NCBI GenBank assembly: GCA_023053575.1
Contig: JAKZAP010000020.1
Location: 16,735,998 to 16,799,997 of the forward strand
Source: Branchinecta lynchi
Lineage: Eukaryota; Arthropoda; Branchiopoda; Anostraca; Branchinectidae
Direction of reading: 5' to 3'
Length of the DNA stretch: 64,000 nt
Shown: piece after piece, positions 11,727 through 22,777 of the stretch
Position numbering within the stretch: position 1 is the first letter of the stretch
How the letters are laid out: every line of letters starts with the position of its first letter
Position numbers and translations under genes: made by a program
The notes under the pieces: generated by a model
Databases searched by the model: none
What the model saw: only the letters and a program-made list of their open reading frames with translations
Told to the model about the DNA's origin: nothing

Positions 11727-13200
11727 GAATATCGGAAGTAGGGACTAAATTGACTTTGCAGCCAGTTGAACTTTATCTTTTTCAATCGTAGACATCGTGA
11801 CTTGTGGAAACTTAGGAACATTATCTTATATAACCTAGTTGGTATTATAAAGCTATCCCTAGCTTTTTAGTCCAAAATACCATAGATGTCACTCTACTAA
11901 TTACTGCGAAACATATCGTTGTTTTGCATTATCATTTGTATCTGTTGCGTTAACAATTAATTCTAGGTTACAGTGAAAGACCATCATCAAAGACCATTCT
12001 AGCATCTTATGAAAATGACAATGCTTTAGCAACCGATTCTTGAACGACGACACGGACCAAACTTTTCGTATCATCAAAAACACCGGGAACAAAATAGGAA
12101 CACATACTAGGAAAAGTCGGAAGCCCCTCATCGCCGAAGATGATTATGGTGCAATCACCGAATGTTAGTTACAAGTACCTGACTTGTCTCACAGTTGGGT
12201 TCCGCCTATTCTTTGTTTGAGTGTATACCCTACCACTAAAGTTGTCAACCCCTCAAAGACTTAGTTACAGTGATAAACCATGGAGACTAATTTTCTTACC
12301 CTCAGATTTAGAGATCAAATAAGTGTGCACCAATTTGCACTAGTTACTAGCCGCTTATGAAAGTACTAAATTGTTTCCAGTTCAAATACACCAGAAACAA
12401 ATAATAGGATTAACAGGTACACCAACTAGGAAAAGTTACAAGCCCCTCATCGCCTAAAATGATTATGGTCTAACTGTCGATTTTTGCTTAGAAGTAAAAA
12501 AAAAACCCAGAAAATCCGAAGTAGGGACTAAATTGACTTTGCAGCCAGTTGAACTTTATCCTTTTCAATCGTAGACATCTTGAATCGTGAAAACATGGAA
12601 CATTATTTGATATATTCTAGTTGAACGTATTATGAAGCTATCCGTAACTTTTCAGGATCAAAATACCATAGATACCACTCTGCTAATTATTTCGAAACTA
12701 TGTCGTTGTTTTACATTATCATTTGTATCCGTTACGTTAACACGGTCGGAAACCTCTCACCGCCGAAGGTGATTATGGTATAACAGCCGATTGTTACTTA
12801 CAAGTCCCTGACATGTCTCACAATTGGGTACCGCCTATTCTTTGTTTCAGTTTGTATCCTACCACTAAAGTTGTCAGCCCCTCAAAGACTTAATTCCATG
12901 TTACAGTGATAGAGCAAGGAGACTAGTTTTCTTACCCTCTGATTTATAGAGATAAAAAAAAATGTGCACCAATTTTCACAAGTTTCTAGCCCCTCATGAA
13001 CCCGCTTCAGCAACCGATTACTTACATGCAAGTCCATCTCCCCGTGATAGACATGGTACCAAACTGTTCCCACGATCAAATACACAAGAAAGAAATAGTA
13101 TGATTAATAGGTACACCAACTACCAACGTCACTAACCCCTCATCGCCCTAGACGATTATGGTCTAACAGCCGACTGTTGCTTACAGGTACCCTACATGTC
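11727..13200. repeat. Tandem direct duplication of about 785 bp, diverged
   Basis: The block starting at 11727 (GAAGTAGGGACTAAATTGAC, then TTTGCAGCCAGTTGAACTTT) reappears at 12511. The following landmarks recur in the same order: ACATCGTGACTTGTGG / ACATCTTGAATCGTG, AAAATACCATAGAT, ATCATTTGTATC.GTT, CCTGACTTGTCTCAC / CCTGACATGTCTCAC, and GTGATAAACCATGG. A shorter set of the same phrases continues to about 13200. No coding frame spans the units. Confidence 0.75.
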
Positions 13201-13407
13201 TCAGGTGTGTACCTCACTACTGAACTGTTGTACTTCGAACTGTTGTATCTCAGAAGAAATTTTTGTACCAAAGAGCAGATGACATATACTCTCATTAAGG
13301 TCTATCGAATGCCGTTGAAAAAGAAATCTATCTGTATTAGTTCAAAAGTTTACTTTTTTGCCGTAGGCCAACTTTCTAATATTACCACTTAGAAAGGAGC
13401 AAAGGAT

Positions 13408-13476
13408 AAGCTCTAATTTCTTTAGCAGTGGGATAACTTTTAAGCTCTAATTTCTTTAGCGGTCGGATAACTTTTA
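13408..13476. repeat. Two-copy 34-bp tandem repeat
   Basis: AGCTCTAATTTCTTTAGC followed by a short variable part and GGATAACTTTTA is present twice back to back. The copies differ at two or three bases. Confidence 0.85.
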
Positions 13477-13716
13477 AAGTTTAAGAGGCCCATCTGATAT
13501 CATTTCTCTTCCTCACTCCCAAGTGTAAGAAATGGAGTGATAAACTCAGCTGAAATCACGAAAAGAAATGGGTAGAAACAATAGATGGGAGCACTTTCGA
13601 ACCCGTGGGAAAATGACACTTTTTTTTATTCTGTAAAAGTTTCTATTTATCACTCAAAGAAGATATATTGGCTATGGGGCCAGGAAACTGCCGCACATAT
13701 TTCGCACTTATAGATT

Positions 13717-14030
13717 TTAATCCATCTTCAGTTTAAAGGTGCCTGTCTGCTTGCCTGCTAGAACGGAGCTTTCCACTCGAAAGCAGAAACATGGTTTGAT
13801 GAAACGAAGCTTGGCTGCATACTTCATATAGTCCTCTGTGACACGGGCTATACAACTCCACTTTACTTCACACACTGTAGGCTCTGGTTCAATTACAAGC
13901 AAAACCATCCTTTTTGGCCCCAGGCAAGAGTTCTATGGAGCTTTCCAAAATGTAATGTCATATTCATCAATCTGGCCTACGTTCCACACTTTCCGTAAAA
14001 GCCGCACAGGTTGGACCCTTACCACTTTCT
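13717..14030 (-). pseudogene. Open minus-strand segment of unknown identity, one in-frame stop
   Basis: Read on the minus strand, the frame gives VQPVRLLRKVWNVGQIDEYD and FWKAP, then a TAG stop, then EPTVCEVKWSCIARVTEDYM and KYAAKLRFIKPCFCFR to a stop at 13717. The composition is protein-like on both sides of the stop, which suggests a decayed coding fragment rather than chance. I do not recognise the family. It lies between the ankyrin and LEM exons of ANKLE1 but shows no splice signals that would make it an ANKLE1 exon. Confidence 0.3.
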
Positions 14031-14081
14031 AAGAATAACGGCAAATCGGGGTGCTAGGAAAACAAAACAAAAAAAAACACG

Positions 14082-14240
14082 AAATATGCTGGTTAGATAC
14101 TGGTTAGATAGTTCATGTTGTTTTGTTTAGTTCGTTTGTTGTTGTTTTTTCGTTATTTATCGTTTTGTTTCTTTCATAACACTCCTATTTTGTGTTTTAC
14201 ACTTTACGGGTAATAAAGTTCATTCATTCATTCAATCAAA
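14082..14240 (+). mobile_element. LINE 3' end with (CATT)n tail
   Basis: AT-rich 3'-UTR-like sequence ending ACACTTTACGGGTAATAAAG, then TTCATTCATTCATTCAATC at 14219-14237. The AATAAA-like signal plus a tetranucleotide tail match other LINE ends in the window (30456, 41924). No coding part remains. Confidence 0.55.
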
Positions 14241-14806
14241 GTGTTGCTCTCTTGCTCTCGCAACACAAATAACAGAACCATCCAGATACAAAAGAAATCT
14301 TACACGTCAAAACGTCAGTCGGGTACTATGACACGTATCATACAAGCTGACAAAAAGTTTGTTGTACTAACTGACTACCTGATCTGCATTTCCTTCTAGA
14401 TTGTGTGCATGCCCGGTAGTTCCTCAACCGCTTATGATAATTAAATACCTTACCTAGGTCCCTGCAAGAAATGGTTATTCTATGTCATAACACCTTACCG
14501 TACCCACATCGTAGTTCGTAGCTAGACAAAAGTACTTACTGTGAGGGTCAAAAACTATGTTTTTTAATCATCTGGGTGAGTCATCATTTTTAATTTTTTT
14601 AACTCGTTTTCTCCTTTGTAGAGTAGATTTCTCTTAGCTGAGATAAATAAAACAAATACAACCAATACTTCATGTGTCATGCTACCCTACTCTACCCTAG
14701 CTCAGCAACTTTCTGTAGCAGGAGCAAAACTATGTAAAGTTTGAACTTTGCTTTCCAGCTGGGAAAATTACTCCATGAGACTAGGTTAAAAAGAAATAGT
14801 ACTTAC
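14241..14806. other. Unassigned intronic DNA
   Basis: Intron immediately downstream of the ankyrin exon of ANKLE1. No feature seen. Confidence 0.4.
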
Positions 14807-15030
14807 TGAAAACAATCTTTATTTTGTCTGTTTCTTCTTGGTCATACAAAAACTTTTGCATTTCATGAATGATGCTCCAGTCTCCAAGTTTGTAAGCCAA
14901 GGTCCATGGAGTAAGCCCTTTATTGTTTTCTATGTTCATACTGGCTCCCCAACACAGCAACAAGCGGACGACTCTAGGTAGCTTGTAAAGTACAGCAACA
15001 TGAAGGGGTGTATCACCATTTAAATCATCC
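14807..15030 (-). CDS. ANKLE1: ANKLE1-type endonuclease, ankyrin-repeat exon
   Basis: Internal exon of 224 bp with acceptor TCTGTAATTGCAG before 15030 and donor TTCA/GTAAGT after 14807. One leading base, 74 codons and one trailing base. The peptide starts DDLNGDTPLHVAVLYKLPRV, continues LLLCWGASMNIENNKGLTPW, and ends in a charged segment QEETDKIKIVF. TPLHVA..., VRLLL..GAS and N.KGLTP are two consecutive ankyrin repeats. The trailing base plus the AT that opens the exon at 9295 form an in-frame codon, so the two exons join across a 5.5-kb intron. The upstream exons with the start codon were not found; they should lie to the right on the minus strand. Confidence 0.88.
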
Positions 15031-15099
15031 CTGCAATTACAGAATTAATAAATAATGGTGGGCAGGGGCGAAAACAATGGCCTAGAAATTATTACTTAC

Positions 15100-15540
15100 C
15101 AGATCGAAGCATCCCTTAAATTAAAGCACTCATCTTAACCGCAAAGTACAAGAAATTCTATTAAGCAAAATACACATTCTAATGATTCCCATGAGCCCAT
15201 GCTCATTTCTGCCTCGAGGGTTTTGCTTAGAAAGAATTTCTAGCACCCTTAAAGTGTGCATCTTAACTGAAAAGTGAAAAAAGCACTTTTGACCAAACGA
15301 TAATATGCATGATCCCCAAGGGACCATGATAATTTTTGTCTCAAGGTTTTCCTTACGAGAAAATTCCTTAAATTACAAAAAATCCTTTTTCCCTCAAGGG
15401 TTTTGCTTACAGATGAATTTCTTGCGCTCTTAAAGGGTATATCAGCACAGCCAAGTGCAAAAATAAAATGCTTTTTACCAAACAGTACATTCTCAGGATT
15501 TCCAAGGGCCCATGATCATTCTTATCTCAGAGGTTTGGCG
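15100..15540. repeat. Degenerate tandem repeat, about 130-bp period
   Basis: Units share CTTAAAG(T/G)G, (C/T)ATCTTAAC.GAAAAGTG, TTTACCAAAC(G/A), and CCAAGGG(C/A)CCATGAT followed by CTCA(A/G)GGTTTTGCTTA. At least three copies can be followed, directly upstream of a family B copy. Confidence 0.65.
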
Positions 15541-16000
15541 ATACCGATCACTTTTCCGTCCGTCGGTCAGTCCGGTGATAGCGAGTTAGGGTACTTCCAG
15601 ATGTACTAGGACAATGAAACTTCTCATTAATATTAGAGACCCGATGAAACTAACTTGGAAATAGTCACTTCCTCGATCCGACATCATGGGGGAATCCGGA
15701 ATCTTGAGGTATGTATAACTTTTGAACGAGGAATCGGATCTTAATGAAACTTGCTATCTGGAAAGACAGCATGTCTAAGATGTAACACTTCAAGTCTAGG
15801 CCGGTTCCGGTGACTTTGGGAGGAGTTGGAGGGGAGAAACCGGAAATCATGTGACATGCTCAGAATGGAGGGATCGGGATGAAACTTGGTAGGAAGAACT
15901 AACACAAGCCATAGATACACAGCTGACAGGACCAGACAGGATCTGTGTACTATGGGTGGAACTGGAGGGGGGATTGACGATAAAACAACAAATTCTATTT
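15540..16000 (-). mobile_element. Family B repeat element, 3' part only
   Basis: Read on the minus strand, the order is CAAGTTTCAT phrases, TCCGGATTCCCCC, GAAGTACCCTAACTCGC, the GGACTGACCGACGGACGG run and ATCGGTATCG. This is the normal 3' module of family B. The final ATATGGCACTTG hairpin is lost. Confidence 0.65.
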
Positions 16001-16350
16001 TTTAAAATTGCCCAGAATCAAAGTTGGCCCCAGAAATTTGAAAATAACTTAAGATGAACCTTCCCAGGGCTTCCATACTGTAAAATTTATGTAGCCTACT
16101 ATGAAATTCACTGGATTCAAATTCAAGCAAACATGGTAACAGAGACTAGGCCGGTCATACACATATCGCTCATACAGAACTTTTTCAATGGGGACACATT
16201 TATTTTTTTAAATCCTAGAAAAACCAAGGTTGGCCCCAGGAGAAAAATGAAAATAACTTAAATTGAACATTACAAAGGCTTCCATACTGTAAACAAATTA
16301 TGTACAGTAGCGCATGGCCTACTATGAAAGTCATTGGGATGGTATCCACA
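16000..16350. repeat. Two-copy tandem repeat, about 215-bp period
   Basis: AAGTTGGCCCCAGAAATTTG, AAAATAACTTAAGATGAAC and GGCTTCCATACTGTAAA occur near 16022-16085. They occur again, slightly changed, near 16228-16295, followed in both cases by GCCTACTATGAAA.TCA.TGG. Confidence 0.75.
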
Positions 16351-17023
16351 TGGCTAACCGAAGGAAAAGAAGAATTCAAACAGCCATTCTTGCATATACT
16401 TCAGTTCTTGCTAGAGCAGGGGCCCCCATCCAGTCTGATCCAGCCCCCATCCTAAACTGGCTATAGGCCTATGATAGGATGATATGCCTACATGAAAGAT
16501 ACATGATGCCCCTGGCTGCAGCAGTGCAGGGCATGGTGTATGAACACCACTCCTGTATGTTGGGGCATGCCCAGACATTGGGTTACCATGCCCAAAACTT
16601 GAGGATGTGGATATGACTGGAATAGGACTACTCAAACTTCTGCTCAACTTACACAGCATTTGGGTCAGCTCCTACAAACAGCAAAGAGGCCACAATTTTG
16701 AAGAGCCTTTTTTCCGACTGGGAACACAAAAAAGCTTTGTGCAAACTAGATGTCATTTTCAACCCAAACCTCTAACTCATCTTTTTCAGCATTTTATAAG
16801 CATTTGCAAGAAGAATGACTCATTTTTTTCAAATTGAATTATCCACGCCCACGGCTGTTTTTTAACATAGAGTTAATTATACTAAGAAGAGTGCTGAAGA
16901 TTCCAGGCGCGTTTTTCAAACAAACCGTTCTCCGTTCTCTATCCCGTTCTCCTATAAGCGGTTTTTGACATGCTTGCGACATTTCTTGACACATTTGACA
17001 TGGTCATCAAAGGGGAGTGGAAA
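16350..17023. other. Unassigned DNA left of the first family A element
   Basis: No gene recognised. The segment 16920-16968 (ACCGTTCTCCGTTCT, CTCCTATAAGCGGTTTTT) is found again in inverted form at 18102-18143 on the other side of the family A copy. Confidence 0.45.
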
Positions 17024-17997
17024 AACAAGACCAAAGGTTTCGATGGGATCCCAAAAATCTAATATTTGATCCAGACAATTGCGAACGAACTACCATACTT
17101 GTCCAGAAAAAAAAAAGTTCAGAATATCTCCTTATCCGTATAAAGAACATCTAATCAACTTCAAGTAAAACTTTAACTTATAAAAAAAAATCCGGTTTCA
17201 ACCGGATTCCAAACGAACTATATTTCCAGGTAAAAAAAAAGATTGTCATATACAGATTCAGCGTGTCTTCTTACCCCTAAATCTGTCATCTAATCAACTT
17301 CAAATAAAACTTTTGCTGTTAACAAATTTTCCGCTTTGGCTTGATTCCGGCCGAACAAGTTGTCCTGGTAGAAAATACTGTTCATATAATGGTTCAGCAT
17401 GTCTTCTTACCCCTTAATCGAACATCTGATCAACTTCAAATAAAACTTTTACTTTTAACAGACTTTCCGGTTTTGGCCGGATTCCGGGCTAACTACTTGT
17501 CCGGCGAACAAATTTGTTTCATCATGTTCAGCATGTCTTCTTATCCCTAAATCGAACATCTAATCAACTTCAAATATAACTTTTACTTTTAACAAACTTT
17601 CTGGTTTTGGCCAGATTCCGGGCCAACTACTTGTTTGATGACAAAATGGTTTTCACCATCGTGTTCAGCATAATCGACTATCACATTATATGTTTAAAAA
17701 TATTTAATTTGCCCCTTAAATTAAACCCCCTCCCTCACCCCTAAATGTAGGGCTACAGAGCCCATCTATGAACTTGACCTTACTCTTGACCCAAGAAATC
17801 CTCACACCAAGTTTCATCAAAATACCTAATTCCCTTCGAGAGTTATAGTGTGTACAGACGGACGGACGGACAGACGGACGGACGGACGAACGGACGGACG
17901 GACGAACGGACGGACAGACGGACAGTTGGACAACTTTTGTGATGTCATAGGTATCCCTCCACTTACGTTTTGGGATCCCAAAAATGGGTGACATCGT
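17024..17997 (+). mobile_element. Family A element, copy A1 (complete)
   Basis: Starts AACAAGACCAAAGGTTTCG followed by ATGGGATCCCAAAAATCTAA. The core, about 17130-17690, is made of units of roughly 125 bp with the phrases TAATCAACTTCAAATAAAAC, TTTTACTTTTAACA, TTTCCGGTTTTGGCCGGATT and TTCAGCATGTCTTCTTACCC. The 3' module has GGGCTACAGAGCCCATC, CAAGTTTCATCAAAATACC, GAGAGTTATAGTG, the (GACG)n tract and TCCACTTACGTTTTGGGATC with CCAAAA. It is non-coding. Several copies in both orientations make this a mobile or amplified family. Confidence 0.8.
17853..17935 (+). repeat. (GACG)n-type microsatellite within family A
   Basis: An interrupted run of GACGGACG units with single-base variants (GACA, GAAC), at the same internal position where other family A copies have only two to four units. 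It gives a spurious serine/valine/arginine frame on the minus strand. Confidence 0.9.
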
Positions 17998-18162
17998 CCG
18001 CAAAATATGCTGATTTTTTAGATTACTAGCCCATTAATTTAAAATTGATGCAATAGGCGTTTCCTGTAACAACCTCAGCGGAGAACGAGATTGAAACTCA
18101 TTCAACAAAAAACGTGCTTATAGGCAGAACGGAGAACGCCGTAAGGAAAATGGATTTTTACA

Positions 18163-19200
18163 AAAAACGCGATGGGATCCCAAAATTTGTATTATTTGCA
18201 CTCGACAATTCGCTCTTGTAAATATTCGGTCTTCAACAGACTTCTTAAACATTTTTACTATTAAAATTTACAAACAGGTTAAGGCCATTGGTAATAATCG
18301 GAGAAGACCAAGTTCGTATTTGACAGTGCAAAACGGATACGCAAGCTGAATCTCACTAAGTTCAGTTATATTCAGATATCCGTTTTGCGCTGTCAAATAT
18401 TCAGATATTGATTCAGCATGTGGTTTACCCTATATCCTACGTCGTATCTCCTTCCTTTCTTCTGCCCAACTTCCGGTTTCAGCCGGATTCCGGACAACCT
18501 ACTTGTCTGGCAAAAAACTAAAGCTCAAAAACGAATTCAGCATGTCTCCTTACCTCATACCCAACATCTAATCAACTTCAGACTGAACTTTTACTTTTAA
18601 CAAATTTTCCGGTTTCAGCTGGATTCCGAGTGATCTACACGTCTGGTGAGAAACTGATTGTCATATTCGACTTCAGCATGTCTTCTTACCCAAAAATCGA
18701 ACATCTTATCAAACTTAAATAAAACTTTTACTTTTAACAAATTCTCCGGTTTTGGCCGGATTCCGGACGAACTAATTGTCAGGCGCGAAAATAAATTTCA
18801 TATTTGGACTAAGCACGTCTCCTTGTCCTGTGTCGAACCTCTAATCAACTTCATATTAAACTTTTACTTTTCAAAAATTTTCCGGTTTTCGCCGGATTCC
18901 GATAGAACTATTTGTCCAGCGAGAAAATAAATTCGATATTCGAATTCATTACGTCTCCTTACTCCTATATCGACTATCTCAATAGCTTTCAAACAAAAAA
19001 CTTGTGTCCCTTAATTTGAAACCCCTTCCTCACCCTCAAATATAGGGCTACAGAGCCCATCTTCGAACTTAACCTGTACTTTGACCCAAAGGATCCTCCC
19101 ACCAAGTTTCATAAAAATATGTCAATCTCTTCGAGAGTTATCGTGCGGACAGACGGACAACTTTTGCGATGTCATAGGTATCCCTCCACTTACGTTTTGA
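18163..19200 (+). mobile_element. Family A element, copy A2, with a foldback insertion
   Basis: Starts at CGATGGGATCCCAAAATTTG and has about five core units (18420-18990) with TTTCCGGTTT..GCCGGATTCC phrases. The 3' module at 19012-19200 holds CAAGTTTCAT, GAGAGTTATCGTGCGGAC and ACTTACGTTTTG, but stops just before the terminal GGGATCCC palindrome. A foldback element sits at 18302-18412 inside the 5' part; removing it restores the order seen in copy A3. Confidence 0.75.
18302..18412. mobile_element. Foldback element, copy 2, nested in family A
   Basis: TATTTGACAGTGCAAAACGG followed by ATACGCAAGCTGAATCT, then the inverted ATATCCGTTTTGCGCTGTC and AAATA. It is a short member of the 7028 foldback family lacking the central segment. 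Confidence 0.7.
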
Positions 19201-19330
19201 GTCGAGGAAGCTGCCAAAACTGGAGTAGACGGTACCGTGAAACTATTCCTGGAACAACATTTGTAGTTGGAAATGAAATGATTGATTTCAGTAGGTTGCC
19301 TAATTCTTGAAAGCTACAGAAACTTAGGAG

Positions 19331-20020
19331 ATTACCGGAATCACACGATGAATGTTCCGGTAAGCTATGGTGTCTGTCTGCAAGAATCACTGTGTTAAGT
19401 TGTGTGCCGCGATCATTCAGGTAAGCTGTGAGTCTACTTATCCGGTAAGCAACAAAAATCCGGTAAATTCCCTGAGTAGATTCCGGTAGATTCTCTGAGC
19501 AAAATTCCGTTAGATTCCCTGAGCAATATTTCGGTAGACAACAAATTGTAGTATATTCCATAGGGCAAAGTCCGGTAGATCCTCTGATCCAGCCTCCAGT
19601 AAATTCCCTTCGTCTAGTTCCGTTAGATTCCTTGAGCAAGATTTCGGTACATTCACTGAGCCGAATTCTGGTTGATTCCGTTGGGCAAAGTCTGGTAAAT
19701 TCCCTTATCCAACATCTAGTAAATTCCCCGAGACAAGTTCCGAAGACGTCGGTAGATTCCCTGAACAACATTCCGGCAGATTCTATGAGCAAAACTCCGG
19801 TATACTCCCTGAGCGAAATTCTGGTAGATTCCAAAATTGTAGTAGATTCCGTGGGGCAGCGTCCGATAAATCCCCTGATTAAGCTTCCAGTAAATTACCA
19901 GAGTCTAGTTCCGGTAGATTCCTTGAGCAAAATTTCGGTAGATGCCCTAAGCAAAATTCCGGCAGATTCCCTGAGCAAAATTCCGGTAGGCTACCTGAGC
20001 AATAGTCCGGTAGACTCCTA
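19331..20020. repeat. 24-bp minisatellite with higher-order structure
   Basis: About 26 tandem copies of a 24-bp unit with consensus CGGTAGATTCCCTGAGCAAA followed by ATTC. Because 24 is a multiple of three, long frames stay open on both strands (plus 19632 onward and minus 19834-19190), reading octapeptides such as VDSLSKIP and STRILLRE. Variant units recur in the same order. A ...GGGCAAAGTC unit is followed by AAATTCCCTTATCC-type, CTAGTTC-type and TTGAGCAA-type units; the GGGCA marker lies near 19563, 19681 and 19853. No start context or other domain suggests a real protein. Confidence 0.85.
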
Positions 20021-20379
20021 TCAAATTTGGACTTGCGGTGAAGCTGCGCACCAGTCCAAATTTATCGGAATTTGTTTCCACAGACTATCGGGGGGGGGGA
20101 GGAGCCCCCCCCCTCTTAGGACACTCCTGTGTAACAGTATCTCTCATTTCATGTCAAAATCAGGCTTACTTTCTTGCGGCGTACAATTTTCAGAATCCGT
20201 TAGTTTCTTTACAGAATTGATGATGAGTATTTTCCTCCAATGCGACGCTATAATGACGGGCCTGATTATTGCAAAATGTCGTTTAACTTTTATTTTGTTT
20301 TTTAACTGGAAACTTGGAACAAGTCTGCTCTGTTTCAAGTTTTTTTTTTCATTTTTCAAGTTCATTTTCATTCTGTCTG

Positions 20380-20791
20380 ATAGGCGTACTCTCGCCGTTC
20401 CCCGCGGACTCCATTTGAGGAGTCCCTGCGTTTTTGTTTGTCCAGGGGACTCACTCCCCGTATTCATTTCCCCACGGACGGGTAATTCTCTGATTATCAT
20501 CACCATCATCAAAAAGGACTCCTTTTCAGATTCGGAGGGGAATCAATTTTTGCTGGTGGTGGTGCAATGTAAAATTAGTTAAAAATAATCAGAATAAACA
20601 AAACCAAAAATAAAGTGGCTCCAGACTAATTTCGTCAACTGCACTATTTTTCGAACAAAATCCATGCTGGAAGCATTCCCCGTGTTCTCGCTGTTTCTGT
20701 CCGCGGAGTCCGCGTGGAGTGACTCCCTCTATTCTCGCCGTTCCCTTTGATTCCCCGGGGAGTCCTCGGGGAACGGCGAGAATACGCCTAT
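20380..20791. mobile_element. MITE-like element with about 33-bp terminal inverted repeats
   Basis: Begins ATAGGCGTACTCTCGCCGTT followed by CCCCGCGGACTCC, and ends with the inverted GGAGTCCTCGGGGAACGGCG then AGAATACGCCTAT. The ends match with two substitutions. TA flanks both sides, consistent with TA target duplication. The inside has further GGAGTCC/GGACTCC palindromes and no transposase. Confidence 0.75.
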
Positions 20792-21880
20792 AGAGTCATT
20801 AGGAACTGCCGTAGGGCGGGCGATTGCGTAAGCAAATTACTGTCGTTGCAAATCACTTTCACCTAAGTTTCTTTAAATTCGCACAGTATCCAGCATACGG
20901 TGCTGTGTTTCTTGTCTATTGTTTTTAACTGGAATGATTCTTCGTATATTTTCAGGTAGTCACCTCCCACGCCCAAGCCCTCCAAACCGCCCTGGGCTCG
21001 TAGTTCAACGCTTGCAGGTATCGCATGTTTTATCACTAGTATCACTACCTATGCGACGAAAAGCTAAAATCCCCCTCAAGTTTTGGCTAGCGACGCCCCT
21101 GGTTGCCAGTGCAATCAAAACAATCAATGAAAATAGTTATTTACATGTGCTCTTCATTGTTCCCTTCGAATTTTCGAAACGAAGAGCTGTTCTTCGAAAT
21201 TCGCATATCTTCCAAGTTTTCTTAGTTCCAAACAAAAGCTCTACGTTGACGCTACCTAGCCTTTACCAAGATCAAAATCAGTCTGTATTTTCTTAGTGTA
21301 GATGGCATTTTCGTTCATTTTAACTCTATCTGAGTGATGTATATGTTCATCAACTAGAATAAAAAAGAATAGAAAAAAGAAACCAAACACTGGACCTCTT
21401 GGCTCTTAGTTCTTAGCCAGTTAGCCTAGATCAATTTTCTGACAGAGGCAGAGATGCAGGAAAATGGACCTTTGGTATGTCTGAAGAATGCCCACAACTG
21501 AATAAATTAAGCTGTTTTTTTTTCAGAGTTTAAAATTTCCCTCCACTGTCCATTTAAGCAGCTTATAAGGCGGTTTTGCTGTTCGAACACACAGGCCAAA
21601 GTCTACAGCAAAAAGCGTGCAAAAACACCTTATTAGCACATAGGCCAACTGCTACCAGACTGCTACGGCTACAGTCCACAGGAATGCAAAAATGCAGCTA
21701 ATATTTTATTTATCCAATATGTAAACTATTCAATTAGTTTCAGCCTAGTATGTTTGTCATACTTGTTGGTTCCTTTAAAGCCAGATAGATTATTCTAAAG
21801 GAAAGACTTCTCTGGAAATTTGAAATCTTGTCCAAGGTTGGATACGCGTCCTGTGTCAAATCCTAGTTATTAGACCGGAT
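20792..21880. other. Unassigned DNA
   Basis: No gene, RNA or clear repeat border seen. Plus-strand frames such as 20919-21296 show no recognisable domain. Confidence 0.4.
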
Positions 21881-22480
21881 AAGTTCAGATCGATAGCCTA
21901 TTCGGGATTCTGTATAAATTACTGAATCACTGTTATTATACAGAATCCTCTGGTGTGAAAACTACCGAATAGTATTTGTCAACGTAATTTTGCCTTTCGG
22001 ATATAATTTCGTCAAAACTGAAACTAAAGTTAAGATTTGCGATAACTACTGAATCCTGGAAACTATACCAAATATATCACCGAATCTCAGTCAGGGTACC
22101 GATTGATTTTGAACACATAGCCTGTTCAACTGTTCAAGATTCTGTCTAACTGTCGAATCTCCATAAATATACCGAATAGCTCTGGCATAAAAAGCTGATC
22201 AAATATTTTCAGTATAGTTGCTCACCAAATTCGTTACAACTACAGATTCCTGACAATTATACAGGATATAAACCATTATACCGAATAGATTTCTAGGCTA
22301 CTGATAGCCTGTTGGGATTCTGTATAACTTCAGGATCATCCTAAATATACCAAAGAGTTCTGGTATCGAAAAAATACTGAACAGTTTGGTTCTGGCATCA
22401 AAAAATTACCAAATATTTTCAGTAGATTCACTCACCAAATTTGTGATAATTCCCTGACAAAGACTTCCTTGCTGGATCTC
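21880..22480. repeat. Degenerate tandem repeat, about 120-bp period
   Basis: Recurring phrases are AGCCTATTCGGGATTCTGTA, AT.ACCGAATAG, TCTGG(T/C)AT(A/C)AAAA and CTCACCAAATT. Copies are visible near 21895, 22125, 22305 and 22400. It is strongly diverged and resembles the 2345-2660 array in its ACCGAAT words. Confidence 0.5.
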
Positions 22481-22508
22481 AAAAAGTTGAGGGGGGGGGG
22501 CTGCACCC

Positions 22509-22672
22509 ACATCTTCCCACCCCAGTTCATGTTTGACAATGCAAAATGGATGTCAGCAACACTTTCTAAAATGTAAAAATTAAATATAACTGGTAAAATG
22601 TAGCTGACATATTTGTTTTGCCTTGTCAAATATAATTTGCAGTCATCTTGGGCTGAAGAAATATTTATACTC
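22509..22672. mobile_element. Foldback element, copy 3
   Basis: Left arm GTTTGACAATGCAAAATGGA with TGTCAGC; right arm GCTGACATATTTGTTTTGCC with TTGTCAAATATAATTTGCAG and TTGGGCTGAAGAAATATT. The arm words match the 7028 and 31888 copies. Confidence 0.7.
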
Positions 22673-22777
22673 ATATCCACTGACATCTACCGTGACATAT
22701 ATTATTTCCCACCAATCTGACAGAAAACTAGACTCTTGTGTTATTAACGATTAAAGTGTGATAACATTGTACCTTAC

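Noticed and set aside
17860..17925. CRISPR-like or regulatory repeat array
   Set aside because: Simple tetranucleotide slippage; eukaryotic context, no spacers.
17716..18003. Minus frame with VRPSVRPSVRP repeats
   Set aside because: It is the translation of the GACG microsatellite and the family A 3' module.
19632..20582. 316-codon plus frame with octapeptide repeats
   Set aside because: It runs through the 24-bp minisatellite, has an equally long frame on the other strand, and continues into unrelated MITE sequence. No sign of real coding.
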